Origin: Dermacentor variabilis
Lineage: Eukaryota > Arthropoda > Arachnida > Ixodida > Ixodidae
Direction: 5' to 3'
Assembly (NCBI RefSeq): GCF_050947875.1
Contig: NC_134570.1
Location: 229,447,265-229,511,264, forward strand
Length of the DNA: 64,000 nucleotides
Part shown: piece after piece, positions 1 to 10,622 of the stretch
How the letters are laid out: every line of letters starts with the position of its first letter
Position numbering within the stretch: position 1 is the stretch's first letter
Program-made: the position numbers and the translations under genes
Notes under the pieces: model-generated
Seen by the model: only the letters and a program-made list of their open reading frames with translations
What the model was told of the DNA's origin: nothing
Database searches by the model: none

Positions 1-845
1 TTTGGGCTTCAGTACGTTTTGCGTCAGGAAAGTACATGCACTTCCCAATATTGTGCCGATTCAGCCAGTTATTGCCATAGCAATTACGTGAGCCGGGTCT
101 ACCACAAAACACGGGGCATGATCGATCGGCAGGATGCTGGTACACAAGCTGAGACTTGCGGTCTTAGAAAAGAATGAGATAGCTTTTCTGTTTATGGAGT
201 TATTGTCTGATATGAGTGCTATGATTCCTAAACCAGATGCTTCCAGATTATTAATAAGCTTCGAAAGAAAGTCATGCGACACCCTAGCATCTGTTTGTGC
301 AACAGGTAAGATGCGCTCAACATCCCTGTTTGAAGAAAGTAGGCTCTGGATTATAAAGGAGATGGTTGTTTTTGCGGGGTTTGATAAATTAGCAGCAACA
401 CCAGTCGCAAATTCAGCCCTGCAATCAAAATATGCTTTAAGGTGCGCTTCATCTATCATTAAAGTTAGTCCGTTCATGCTCTTTGTAGGTGGTCACAACT
501 CGCTTCTCATAAGAAAGTCAGATAACTGTTGCTCTCTTGCAGTACTTACATCATATGACGAACAGAGCCTTCTGATTGTGTCAGGGTGCGGTAACTTAAG
601 TTTCATCTAACTTATCAAAAACATGTACGCATGAGGTAAAATTTTGAACGAAAGGCAGGCAAAAGCAAAAAAATATGGGGGATATTGGCTAGCATTGTTT
701 AAAACAAGGTCAACTTGACTTTTGAAAAAGTTTAGCGCCTCGAAATGCCATTCTTGCAATTTGCAAGCAAAATACTCATCACTCACGTCTTCCAGTAAAG
801 TTGCTACCATTTGCAGAAGACTACGAATCTTCTGAGAAGGCTCAG
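1..845 (-). pseudogene. P-element/THAP9-like transposase remnant
   Basis: Decayed DNA-transposon transposase read on the minus strand from about 845 to 1. In order I see a segment with FFAFACLSF and HAYMFL (about 810-610), then LPHPDTIRRLCSSYD (about 600-550), then LTLMIDEAHLKAYFD and IALISDNN (about 475-200), and in another frame RNCYGNNWLN and KCMYFPD (about 85-10). These blocks and their order match the RNase H-like catalytic part of P-element and THAP9 transposases; the first aspartate lies in the MIDE block. Breaks: a frame change near 610, an in-frame TGA at 495-497, and a frameshift near 85-100 after VDPAHVI. No THAP zinc finger is visible, so the N-terminus is absent or beyond recognition, and the 3' end runs off the window. 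Not expected to be functional. Confidence 0.75.
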
Positions 846-900
846 CGAAGATACTCCTTTAAAACTCTTTAATCGTCTGTAGCACTACTTTCAAATCACG

Positions 901-931
901 TAGGTCACACAGCCAACAGCTGTGTGACCTA
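901..931. repeat. Perfect short hairpin
   Basis: Thirteen-base arms (TAGGTCACACAGC and its complement) separated by a 5-base loop CAACA. It lies about 55 bp beyond the recognisable 5' end of the P-like transposase remnant and could be a terminal or subterminal inverted repeat of that element. Nothing ties it to a known function. Confidence 0.5.
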
Positions 932-1228
932 AGACATCACCGCACTTGTTCAGGTGGGTTTCACAAAAAAAACACTTCTACGCGCAAGTCCGACGGCACA
1001 ATCACCGACGAACAGACTGCAGGAGCCGAATGAAGTGCCAAATCAAAGAAGAAAATCTTCTGGCCCTTGTTGATGATAGCCCAGAAGTCGTAATTTTGAA
1101 GGTTTGGCAAGGCTTCGAGCAAGTCGGAGAAACTTATTGTTTTTGGCCTCCTTTTCAGCTTGAGTCTGCTTGGAAACTATTACTTTCACTTGCAAAGAAG
1201 CGGCTTCCAAGCGCATTCTTTTCTTTTC

Positions 1229-1402
1229 TGATCCCGGCCACGGCGGCGAATTTCGATGGAGGCGAAATGCGAAGACACCCATGTACCTAGGTTTAGGTGC
1301 ACGTTATAAGGAACCCCAGGTGGTCTAAATTTCTCGAGTCCCCCACCACGGCGTGGCTCATAATCATAAAGTTGGTTTTGGCACGTGAAACCCCATAATT
1401 TA
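1229..1402 (+). mobile_element. tRNA-derived SINE, copy 1 (Ruka-like, 5'-truncated)
   Basis: Contains GATCCCGGCCACGGCGG (end of a Pol III B-box-like head), the AATTTCGATGG-AGGCGAAATGCG block, GGTGCACGTTATAAGGAACC, CCAGGTGGTC, CGGCGTGGCTCATAATCAT and the 3' end GGTTTTGGCACGTGAAACCC followed by an AATTTATTTTATT tail. Copies at 3866-4085 and 60852-61010 share these blocks in the same order. I recognise this as the tick SINE group described as Ruka; the family name is from memory, while the repetition is seen directly. Confidence 0.75.
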
Positions 1403-2292
1403 TTTTATTATCTTTTCTTTTCTGGTGCTTCTCGATGCTTGTGGCCGGGATAAATATACACGGCACTTCAGAAACAGTGTTGGAGCTGCAGTTTGTTTCA
1501 CGCGAACGGTTTTCAGGGAAACTTCGAAAACTTTTATGGTTTTGACATCTGTATAGGCAGTTATCACGTAATCCCTTGGCAGGAAATACCTATCACAGAG
1601 CTGAAATAAAATAAAAATCAAACGAGCATTAAACTGGACAAAAAATGCCAATAAAAAGCACGCCCAACAGTTCAAGGACCCTGTCTCTGAGCGAAAGAAA
1701 TACAGATCGTTAGCACGTGCGTTACGCTGGTGCCGTGCGTAACCAAAATCATGCATTTGCAACCATCAGCGGATAAATCGCGCGACGAATGCTTTTTTTC
1801 TGAGAACACAGAGTAGCAATACAGGAAAGTAATGCTTGCAACTGTGTACTTTGTTTGCAAGAAAACTTTCCGAGGAACATATCTTGTCCATGCTGCCCGC
1901 ACAGTTGGGTCAGTAGGAAATCTGTCTGTTCGCACACTTGGACCGCCGTCCTAATTTGATATCAGTGGGGGGGGGGGGGGGTGAGTGCATAGCAAAGGCG
2001 AGGCATCGTTGCGTTCGAATGGATGAAGACTCGCACAGAAACAACCAAACGTAATTTCGCAAGCTTGACTTACGATGCGCCATGTTTATCCATATTGTCA
2101 AAATTATGCTTATCCTTCAACGTGAACGCGTGCCCCTGAATAAGCGTTGCCAGCAATTGACACAAATTTGTTCAAACTATTGTGCGTAGCAGATATGAAA
2201 ATTACATATCTATATGTTTCGGTCTGTATTAGAGCGAAGCTGCTAAGAGGTACTTTCCCCACTATGGTGTTCGCGTGTAGAAAATGAATCTC
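1403..2292. other. No gene recognised
   Basis: AT-rich sequence with only short open frames of no recognisable family. It holds a 15-base G run at 1967-1981. I see no promoter, splice-supported exon or transposon end. Confidence 0.5.
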
Positions 2293-2855
2293 AAGATAGT
2301 AAATTGCCGGGCCGACCAGCGGGGGAGCTACAGTAGGCATTAGGCACTCCCCACACGTGGGCCGATCTCAAAGCTAGTGCAATACCGGGCCGGCCCGTGG
2401 CGAAGGTGAAGCAGGCGTAAAGCACTTCCCATACGTCGGCCACACTCTTAGGCAAAGTTACACCCTTTGGGCTGTATCTCTGCCACACAAAAATCATCAT
2501 CTGCCTTGCTTGCGTTTCCTTTCTTGAAAACGCCGCGCCCACTACTTTCCTGTCGGGAATGCTACGTCATGCGGATAAAGCGCGTGCCGTTCGTTACTGA
2601 AAAGTACCGGGCTCGCCTCGTTAAAGAAAAAAATGTGGACAAGACAGATGACGATTATTGTTGCGGCAAAAGGGTGTGATTTTGCTTAAGAGTGCAATCC
2701 CGAAGATAGTGCGATGCTGGGTTGACCCGAGGCGGAGATTAAGCAGGTTTAACCGATCTCCATACGTGGTCCGATCCCTAAGATAGTGCAACCCTGCCCG
2801 ACGCATGGCGGAGGTGTAGTACGCCATTAAGGCGTACACATACACAACTTCGCCC
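2293..2855 (+). repeat. Degenerate ~77-bp repeat, four copies in two pairs
   Basis: Units begin near 2293, 2370, 2703 and 2780. Each carries an AAGATAGTGCAA-like start, a CCGGGCCGACCCG-like core, GGCGGAGGTGAAGCAGG and a CCATACGTGGGCCGATC end, with many substitutions. The first two and last two are head-to-tail; about 255 bp of unrelated sequence separates the pairs. No coding capacity. Looks like a decaying satellite-type or dispersed tandem family. Confidence 0.65.
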
Positions 2856-3865
2856 CTCATCCCTCTTCCAGGGTGGTAGGGCACCAATATTTTGTATTTC
2901 CAACTAAAGGATTATATGTCTTGATTTGTGCTCTTAATTATGGAGAGTGTAAAACTGAACGAGAAATAAAAAGGCATTGTTCCCATGCGCTCCAATGCAA
3001 TATTTTTTTCATGCCGTAGACGTGGTGAAAGTCGTGCTCAGCCGAGAAGGATAAGCACGTTTGCCGAACAGCGTCCGGTGCTGCATGTGCGCGCCGGCTC
3101 CGCTCTGCCCCTTTTGACACAACCATCTCACTATAGCGTGACTTGGCTGCCAAATAAAGGAGGTCGCGCGGCGGCCTTCTCTCTTCTAGGTGCATGGCCT
3201 TGATCAAGGTCGCACCGTTTGAAGCTGCTGGCGATACTTCTCGGAAGGGTCGTTCGTACAACTTCGCGCGCAGTTGTATGCGTTCAGACTCCTCAAATGG
3301 TCTTTATAATTGCATATGATGTATTTATGCCTTAGGAATAGATGCGTTTGTTTCTTTCATTTATTTCGCTTTATTTTCTTTATTGCTTCCCTGTTATTGC
3401 ACGTGCATTGCGGCCACAGTGTCGGCTTTCATTCTACTATGTTATTGTACGGTTGCCTTTGGAGAAGGAATATGTTTCTTGCTCTTCAAGCATGTATCTC
3501 TCATGTGTATTTTTGTCATATAGTTTGCCATCAGTAAGTCTTACGAAATGCAGATGGAAAAACTTACGTAAATTTCCTGCTTGCCGCTTCAAAGAAGTAA
3601 AGCGCATCTGTCCCATCCGGCAACCTGTTCTCAGATTTACTGGACGTATTCTTATAGAAAAAAAAATTCAGTGGAACATTCCATTCATGTTTCCGCCATT
3701 CTCCCGTAACGGAATGCGGAGTAATCGGTACAGGTTTTTAATTGAAGTTGGAGCTCGGGCGTCCAAAACAAATTTATATAGCCATCATGTAAGCTAATCT
3801 TTGGCCCGTACGCCATGAAAGTTTTTTCCAGTCCATGCCTAACAACAACAGCAGCAAAAAAGAAA
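2856..3865. other. No gene recognised
   Basis: Open frames here (for example minus 2938-3261 and plus 3342-3797) overlap one another in several frames and show no domain or motif I can name. Treated as non-coding. Confidence 0.45.
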
Positions 3866-4085
3866 CGGCGTGGTAGCCTAATTATAATTAGCCGCTACGT
3901 AGTAGATATGGCGTTTCACTGCTAAACTCGAGGTCACGGGTTTGAGCCAGGTCGAGGAATTCGATGGTAAGAAAATGAAATAAAAAAGACTCGCGTACTC
4001 CTGTTTAGGTGTACATTAAAGAACCCCAGATGTTGAGAAATGCCTTATAATCATATCGGCAGACGCAAAACGCCAAAATTTGTAG
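3866..4085 (+). mobile_element. tRNA-derived SINE, copy 2 (head retained)
   Basis: Retains the tRNA-related head: TAGCCGCTACGTAGTAG-like A-box region, then GAGGTCACGGGTTTGAGCC as a B-box (GGTTCRA-type) at about 3930-3948. The body follows: AATTCGATGG, GTGTACATTAAAGAACCCC, CTTATAATCATA and ACGCAAAACGCCAAAATTT. More diverged than copies 1 and 3 and missing part of the CTCCACTACGGCG block. Confidence 0.65.
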
Positions 4086-4218
4086 AATAAAAGAAAGGGT
4101 AAGTGCGCCCTTCTGCTCTCTTCTAGAGGAGTAAACGAAAGAAATTATCGAGTGTGATTCCTGAGAAAAGCATGTTACGCTTATCTTATATTGCATACCT
4201 CAATGTAATGCATCCCAA

Positions 4219-4617
4219 ATGTACGTCCGCTTAAATAAGCCGCTTCTGTATTGTAAATGGCTGCATCCAGTTATCCGGTGCACTGCCATAAGGCCGATAC
4301 TGAAGCAAATGAAGGAACAGAGTGCCCATCGTACACGTAGAGATAATTGCATATCTGCTGCGTTTGTTGATGAAGATAAATCTGGCACCATATTGGACAC
4401 CCAGATTTATTGGGTTGCTGGCATGGTGAGCCTAAAAAAATTCTTTACTTGCCTGAATCAAGTTAGCAAATTTCATCTCGGTTCACAAGGTGTGATTTTG
4501 CACTACATCGTACGCAGCTACAATTTCAGTAAATGTGAACTTCGGATTGACGCTTCACATGCACGTAGTGCGGCAGCTGCAATTTCTGACGTTTTCGAGC
4601 ACCTAGCGGAGGACTGA
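4219..4617 (+). CDS. Unrecognised open frame, 132 codons
   Basis: Longest frame in the stretch between the SINE and the LINE cluster. It starts at ATG 4219 and ends at a TGA at 4615-4617. The product would be soluble, with a histidine and cysteine content unlike the flanking AT-rich DNA, but it shows no signal peptide, membrane segment or motif I can name. It may be an exon fragment, a decayed transposon frame or chance. No supporting splice sites or promoter were identified. Confidence 0.2.
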   Translation: MYVRLNKPLLYCKWLHPVIRCTAIRPILKQMKEQSAHRTRRDNCISAAFVDEDKSGTILDTQIYWVAGMVSLKKFFTCLNQVSKFHLGSQGVILHYIVRSYNFSKCELRIDASHARSAAAAISDVFEHLAED

Positions 4618-5752
4618 ATTATTCTTTGCGTCAATTTGCTTCGATAAAACAAAGTAAAACAACTGCGAAACCGTTTTTGTCAAGGTTCTTTGGGTTTGAG
4701 AAAATTAAGTAGGAAGACCACAGTGATGTGTCTACGATCCACGTTGTGATTGGTTCCCCGTCCTTGCCGTATGTGCGTTTTCGCAGAAATGTTAAGCACT
4801 CCGAACATCGAAAAAAACGCACGCACAAAGGGTCCGACGCCAATTTCCTGCATCTATGAATTCGCAAGGGCGAAAACGCAGTCAAATGCGCACCATATGA
4901 AACAGGGTTTACAAGCTCCTCCAAAATGAGGCATTCATGCTGAATGACAGCTAGGAACTTGTTCAGGAGAACCCATTAACACCCGTGCATGAATTCTGCC
5001 AGGAACTTGTCGGTCTCTGCGCAACAGCCACGCCTCTCCAGCAGCGCACTCATTCAGAATAAGAATCCTCACTTGTATCGGCCCTTCCTTCACCTTTAAG
5101 ACTTCAAAAGTGCTGTTATACCTTGCATTCGAAGGGAAATGGGTATTCGATCATTTTTAAGTGTGAATTCTGAATTCAAATACGATCTGAATAGGTAATA
5201 CCATTCAATTAGACTATAAGTTTCTACTTCACTTCGCCTGCTGGCACGTTGAAGGACACCGCCAGACAAATCACGGAGTTTACATTGGTAAAGACGTCCC
5301 ACTATCCACCATTCATTCTGAATACATAGGCAATGTATTTTCCCTAACACTGTTTTTCATATTAACGTCCCATAATTGCCTTGGATTACGCAGAAGTGGT
5401 CTGGCGCGCAGTTACCGTGGAAGCATGCTGGAAAGCAGGAAAACACTGATAGAAGCAAAGGGTCCGAAAACCACGATTTTCTTTTACTTTCCTGTCTTCT
5501 TATCACTTTTTCTCACTTCCGTATTCTGGGCGGCAAGGGTTAACCTGGTGTAATTATCCAATCTTGGGTATGTTATATTAGGTTATAGCAGCGATGCATG
5601 GCTGGCGTCTGCAGGTATTCTTCCAATCTTGTAGCGTCCCCTTGTTGGGCTCGGTGGTGGGTGGCTACCATCGCCGCCGAATTTTCAAACGCTATATGGC
5701 AAGCGGCTAAAGCCACCGCTACCTGATCGCTCCCTGAAGAGGGGGCGCACCG
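4618..5752. other. No gene recognised; 3' part is probably LINE 5' UTR
   Basis: No convincing coding region. The last ~180 bp (about 5570-5752) is GC-richer and runs straight into the ORF1 start of the host LINE at 5753, so it is probably that element's 5' untranslated region. The exact 5' end of the element cannot be fixed from this sequence. Confidence 0.4.
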
Positions 5753-5842
5753 ATGAACACGTTTTTCATGCACCCAAAACAATCATTTTCCAAGTACCAC
5801 GTTGTACGCAGTCAGTACGATTCCAAAACAATCAGAATGATC
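5753..5842 (+). pseudogene. Host LINE ORF1, N-terminal part (split by nested LINE)
   Basis: Starts at ATG 5753. Thirty codons ending in KTIRMI are cut by a second LINE of the same family. The reading frame resumes after the insert at 9517 with the duplicated target ATCAGAATGATC followed by codons for SPFVVAKCL, so the uninterrupted frame can be followed across the insert. The family's ORF1 protein is an RNA-binding, gag-like nucleocapsid factor for non-LTR retrotransposition. ATG at 5753 is chosen because the reading frame is open from there into conserved ORF1 sequence. Confidence 0.75.
5831..5842 (+). repeat. 12-bp target-site duplication, left copy
   Basis: ATCAGAATGATC at 5831-5842 recurs exactly at 9517-9528. 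The two copies bracket the nested LINE and lie in the same reading frame of the host ORF1, as expected of target-primed reverse transcription. Confidence 0.85.
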
Positions 5843-5860
5843 AGAATCAGAATCAGAATG

Positions 5861-7285
5861 AAGATTGTCGTTGGAGATTTTAATGCGCACAACACCCTTT
5901 GGGAAAACCGTCGTTGTGTTGCCAGAGGAGGCATAGTTGAAAACTTCCTCCTCACTACAGATGCTTGCTTGCTTAATGGGAAAGAACCTACATTTTACAG
6001 TGTCGCAAACAAAACATTTTCATCTATCGATTTAAGCATCGCATCGAGTTTACTCTTGCCGCATCTGGAGTGGAACGTGATTAAGCATCCCTACGGGAGT
6101 GATCATTTCCCCATTGTCATAAAACTAACAAAAGCTGATGAGTGCTCTCCACATGTCTCCCGGTGGAAAGTCGGTTGTGCCCACTGGACACGATACGGGG
6201 AGCTGACACATTTGACTTGGAATGATATCAGTAATCGTTCTATCGAAGATGCAGCGGCATATTTCACGGCGTTCATAGTTGATGCGGCGTCAATATGTAT
6301 CCCCGCAGCAAATGGATCGTCCTGTAAGCGACGTGTTCCATGTTGGAACGACGAATGCAAAAAAGCGCGTAGAAATCAAAATAAAGCTTGGAACAACCTT
6401 CGAGACTCTCCAACTACAGAGAACTTGATAATTTTTAAGAAAATAAAGTCTGAGGGTAGAAGAACGCGGCGCCGTGCCAAAAGGGAAAGCTGGCAGAGAT
6501 ATATTTCTAGCATCAACTCTTATACTGGCGAACTAAAAGCCTGGAACAGAGTGAATAAAATCAAAGGTCGGCAAACTCATCCTCTACCATTAGTAAACAC
6601 GCAAGGTAATACTCTTCAGAACCAAGCTGACTCTCTAGGGGCACATTTTGAAAACATTTCTAGCCCATTGCATTACTCCGATGCATTCCTTAGATGCCAG
6701 AAACAAGCTGAGAGACTGCCTCTGGACCTAAAAGGAAAGAGCAATCAATCCTACAACCGTCCTTTCAATATGGCTGAATTTCAGGCTCCACTACATAGTT
6801 GTAATAAATCAGCTCCTGGAACCGATCGAATAATTTACGAGATGATTCAACACCTACATCCCGAAGCACACAAAACACTCCTCTCTCTTTTTAACGCCAT
6901 ATTCTCTGCCAGCTACATCCCGTCAGCCTGGAGGCAAGCAGTCATAATCCCTATTCTGAAAGAGGGCAAGGACCCGTCTTTGGCCAGCAGCTATAGGCCT
7001 ATAGCCCTAACAAGCTGCCTATGTAAGTTTTTTGAGAAAATTATTAACCATCGCTTGGTGCATTTTCTTGAAAGTATCAAGATACTAGATCCCTTGCAGT
7101 GTGGCTTCAGGGAACATAGATCCACAACAGATCAACTTGTCCGTATCGAGACAAATATCCGGGATGCCTTTGTGCACAAACAGTTTTTCTTATCAGTATG
7201 TTTAGACATGGAGAAAGCATACGATACTACTTGGGGTTTGGGAATTCTTCGTGATCTAGCTGGAATGGGATCCGAGGCAACTTGC
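5861..7285 (+). pseudogene. Nested LINE ORF2, endonuclease C-terminus and RT N-terminal half
   Basis: Open frame continuing from the 5' junction. The C-terminal part of an exonuclease-endonuclease-phosphatase endonuclease is seen: IVVGDFNAHNTLW near the start, then SSIDLSI, then GSDHFPI. A basic linker (EGRRTRRRAKRESWQRYIS) follows, then reverse transcriptase blocks: APGTDRI, WRQAVIIPILKEGKDP, SYRPIALTSCLCKFFEKII, LQCGFREHRSTTDQL and the palm aspartate in CLDMEKAYDT. The frame ends at a TAA just after 7280, but the next frame carries the continuation (IRGNLLKMIQSYL), so there is a one-base frameshift near 7270. The endonuclease lacks its N-terminal half because of 5' truncation. Confidence 0.85.
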
Positions 7286-9198
7286 TAAAGATGATTCAAA
7301 GTTATCTCTGCAACCGCACATTTCATGTTCATATTGGTAATGTCCTATCTCGTCTATTTACTCAGGAAACAGGTGTGCCACAAGGTGGAGTGGTGAGCTG
7401 TACTTTATTCCTTGTAAAAACCAATTCGCTCCATACTATCATACCACGTACAATGTTTTATTCCATATACGTGGATGATATCCAAATAGGTTACAAGTCA
7501 TGTAATCTTAGTATTTGCGAGCGACAAGTGCAGCTTGGCCTGAATAAGTTGTCTAAGTGGGCAGACGAGAACGGCTTTAAACTAAACCCTGAAAAAAGTA
7601 CATGCATTCTTTTCTCCAATAAGAGAGGGGTAATACCGGAGCCAGTTATTGATCTTAATGGAGAACGGCTATCCGTTAGTCATGAACATAAATTTCTAGG
7701 CCTCATTTTAGACTCGAAACTAACTTTTATCCCACACTTAAAATATTTGAAAATGAAATGCTTGAGGAGAATGAATCTACTGAAGCTCTTGTCCCGCACA
7801 TCTTGGGGAAGTGACAGAAGATGCCTCTTGAGCTTGTACAAAAGCCTTATACGGTCACGCCTTGACTACGGAGCCATTGTGTATAACTCTGCGACGCCTA
7901 GTGCTTTGAAGATGCTCGATTCTGTCCACCACTTGGGTATCCGTCTTGCTACTGGTGCGTTCAGGACTAGCCCCGTAGAAAGCCTGTATGCTGAATCCAA
8001 CGAATGGTCCCTACATCTTCAAAGAACATATTTACGTCTCTCATACGCCCTCAAAGTGAAATCAGATTTCCATCATCCATGCCATTCAGTTATTTACGAC
8101 CTGTCTACGGCTAGGCTTTTCCGTAACCGCCCAGGCACTAGACCTCCTCTGTCCCTTCGGTTGAAAGCATTGTCCGAAGAAACGGGCGCGTCGATGGTAG
8201 AGAATGTCATAATGGCAACTACGCGCCTTCCACCGCCCTGGGAGTTTAAGACTAACAAATGTGACGTGTCGTTTGCAGAAATATCAACACGAGCACCTGA
8301 GGCACACATACGCTCACATTTTCTTGAGCTTCAGGAGAAGTATTCTTGTGCTGAATTTTACACGGATGCCTCTAAGTCCCCTTCTGGTGTTGCCTACGCA
8401 GCACTAGGACCAGCATTTTTAATATCCAGTACATTGAAACCACATACAAGTATTTTTACAGCGGAAGCGTATGCAATACTCTCTGCAGTAAAGCAAATCA
8501 AGCAAACGAATCTGACTAGGGCTATTTTGTTCACAGACTCATTGAGTGTAGTTCGAGCCCTAATGAATGTACGTATACATAAAAACACTGTCTTTAATGA
8601 ACTGTATACATTGCTATGCTCAGCTTATAGTAATAAACAAATGATCATCCTATGCTGGGTACCTGACCACTGTGGTATAAAAGGCAACGAAGCTGCTGAC
8701 GAGAAAGCTACTTCAGTAGCTTTTAGTGACATAGACATAAACATACCCATCCCAGCCACAGATCTTAAAGCATACTTGCGTCACAAGCTGAAAATACACT
8801 GGCAGCAACAGTGGAGTACTCAGATATCAAATAAATTGCACTTGATAAAACCCAGATTAGGATATTGGGTATCGGAGAGAACATCACGATATAACGAAGT
8901 GCTTCTTTGCCGATTAAGAATAGGACACACTTACGGCACTCACTCTTACCTCTTTACTGGGGGGCCTCCTCCCACTTGTAGTAAGTGCGGTCAAAATTTC
9001 ACAGTCCTGCGCGTTCTTATTCAATGCCCTGCAATAGAAGCACAGAGAAAAAGGTATTTCATTTCTGCATATCGCGAAAATATTCCTCTTCACCCGAAAT
9101 TTTTTCTCAGCAATGAACCGCTTTTTAATCCGAAACTAGTTTTAGAGTTTTTAGCTGAAACAGACACTCTGGGAATCATTTGGCCAGGGAATTTTTAG
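7282..9198 (+). pseudogene. Nested LINE ORF2, RT C-terminal half, RNase H, zinc knuckle
   Basis: Second part of ORF2 after the frameshift, 638 codons with no stop. It shows GVPQGG, the catalytic box YVDD (about 7471), the WADENGFKLNPEKS and FLGLILDSKL thumb motifs, then an RNase H domain (YTDASKSPSGVAYAALG, TAEAYAIL, FTDSLSVVRAL, CWVPDHCGIKGNEAADE). It ends with a C-x2-C zinc-knuckle region (PTCSKCG...IQCPAIE). The RT and RNase H catalytic residues are present. This is the best-preserved non-LTR protein in the window, but it lacks an in-frame endonuclease. Domain content fits the I/Nimb side of the LINE tree; clade assignment is inference. Confidence 0.88.
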
Positions 9199-9516
9199 CG
9201 CACGTATAACAGCCCCTGTACTCAAACGCTCTCTCGAAGCTGAAGTGTCAATGTTATGTTTTATTGCGTCATGCTTTTAACTAAACCCCATTACCATAGC
9301 CCACAGCACTACTTAGTGTGATAACTTTAGCAACTGTATATTTTACGCCATCCACAGCAACCAATTTTAGGCCTTTTTACAGCCACGTCACATATACCAG
9401 GAGAAATTCATTATCTAATTCATTGTGTACACCATTCACAATACACCGTTAATATCACCTTTGTCATGGCGCTCTTCGGCCATACCTGGCCCTTGCGCCA
9501 TAAAACACCACACATC

Positions 9517-9528
9517 ATCAGAATGATC
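9517..9528 (+). repeat. 12-bp target-site duplication, right copy
   Basis: ATCAGAATGATC, identical to 5831-5842; the host ORF1 frame resumes through it. Confidence 0.85.
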
Positions 9529-10620
9529 TCACCATTTGTTGTAGCGAAATGTCTCACGGAAGCAATTGGCTCAGGCTATAAAGTACAAAGACAGGAAGTG
9601 GCGATATTTTTTTCGAACATCGCGACAAAGTAAAATATGACAAACTCAAAATTTGTAGCATTTGAGGAAATTCTCATCTCAGTGGGCCCATGCAGGTCTA
9701 TGAACACAGTGCGCGAGGTTGTCTCGGAAGATGACGTTCTTGAACTGAGTGAAAGTGAACTACTAGAAGGATGGCAAGACCAGAATGTACTAAAAGTGCA
9801 AAGGATAACATTAAGGCGAGATGACAAGCAAATACCAAGCAAACACGTAATCATTACTTTCGGAACCAGCCACCTACCTGAAACAATAGAAACCAGCTAC
9901 TGAAAGCTTCATGTCAGACGATACATTCCAAATCCGCATCGATCCTTCATGTGTCAGCGTTTTGGGATGAGTCGCAAAGTTGCAGAGGGCGTGATACTAG
10001 TCGCAAGTGTAGTTCAACAGAACACGCTTCAGACATCTGCACTTCAGCAACGCGCTGTGCCAACTGTGAAGGAGATCGCCCTGCCTACTCGCGATCGTGC
10101 CCGTCGTGGAAAAAGGAGAAACAAATAATAGAACTGAAAGTCAAACTCAACTTATCCTTTCCAGAGGCACGTAAGCGTTTCGCTGTCCACAATGAGTCCA
10201 GTCCTTCCTAGACCGACGGGACGCACCGGGGGCAGCCCCACATCCTTCGGCGGCTGCCGAAGTCGGCTGCTGATGGCTACGCCACCAGACCCCCCCCCCC
10301 CCCTGGCAGGAGCAGCCAATGCTGTTCCGCGCCCAGTCAAGAAGGACCGCAGCAGACCTCCGGGCGTGCGGGTCCCAAGGCCACGGCAAGCAGACTCGAG
10401 CAACCCCAGAGTGCGCCCGCCGAGCGGGCATCATCATCCACCGCTTCTGAATAGGCAATGGATGCAACCAACACTCCTCCGGTGTTCCGCATGCCAAAGG
10501 AACGGAGTAGTTCCACGGAGTGCCCCGGGAAAAAAGAAAAACCTTGTAGTAAGAGGCCTGGGAAGGCCTCGTGAGCTAACTCAAACTGCCTCTCCCGACA
10601 CACTGCACAAAACACTTGCA
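9517..10620 (+). pseudogene. Host LINE ORF1, C-terminal part with zinc knuckles
   Basis: Continuation of the ORF1 begun at 5753. After the duplication the frame reads SPFVVAKCLTEAIG, then an in-frame TAA at 9631-9633, then LISVGPCRSMNTVR and LSESELLEGWQDQNV, then a TGA near 9901, then VRRYIPNPHRSFMCQRFG. A frameshift near 9965 leads to the knuckle region (SQSCRGRD, CSSTEHASD, ATRCANCEGDRPAYSRSC) and the coiled segment FPEARKRF at about 10170. A proline-rich low-complexity tail follows, including a run of C at about 10292. The family role is nucleic-acid chaperone and RNP formation. At least two stops and one shift show it is dead. Confidence 0.75.
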
Positions 10621-10622
10621 AT

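Larger units (their letters stand above)
5843..9516 (+). mobile_element. Nested LINE (I-like, RNase H-bearing), 5'-truncated
   Basis: A 3.67-kb insertion in ORF1 of a related LINE, flanked by the 12-bp duplication ATCAGAATGATC. ORF1 and the first half of the endonuclease are missing, as in ordinary 5' truncation. ORF2 runs from the endonuclease C-terminus to RNase H and a terminal zinc knuckle. The 3' UTR (9199-9516) ends in an ATC-rich tail, with CTTGCGCCAT near the end shared with the host copy at about 13000. The 5' junction carries extra AGAATC repeats. Confidence 0.85.

Noticed and set aside
1967..1981. G run, and C/G runs at about 10292, 24100, 48860, 52045 and 53890
   Set aside because: Homopolymers, also prone to sequencing error; no structure around them supports a regulatory role.
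3930..3948. A tRNA gene at the SINE head
   Set aside because: B-box-like sequence only; no cloverleaf can be completed and the body is the SINE 3' region.
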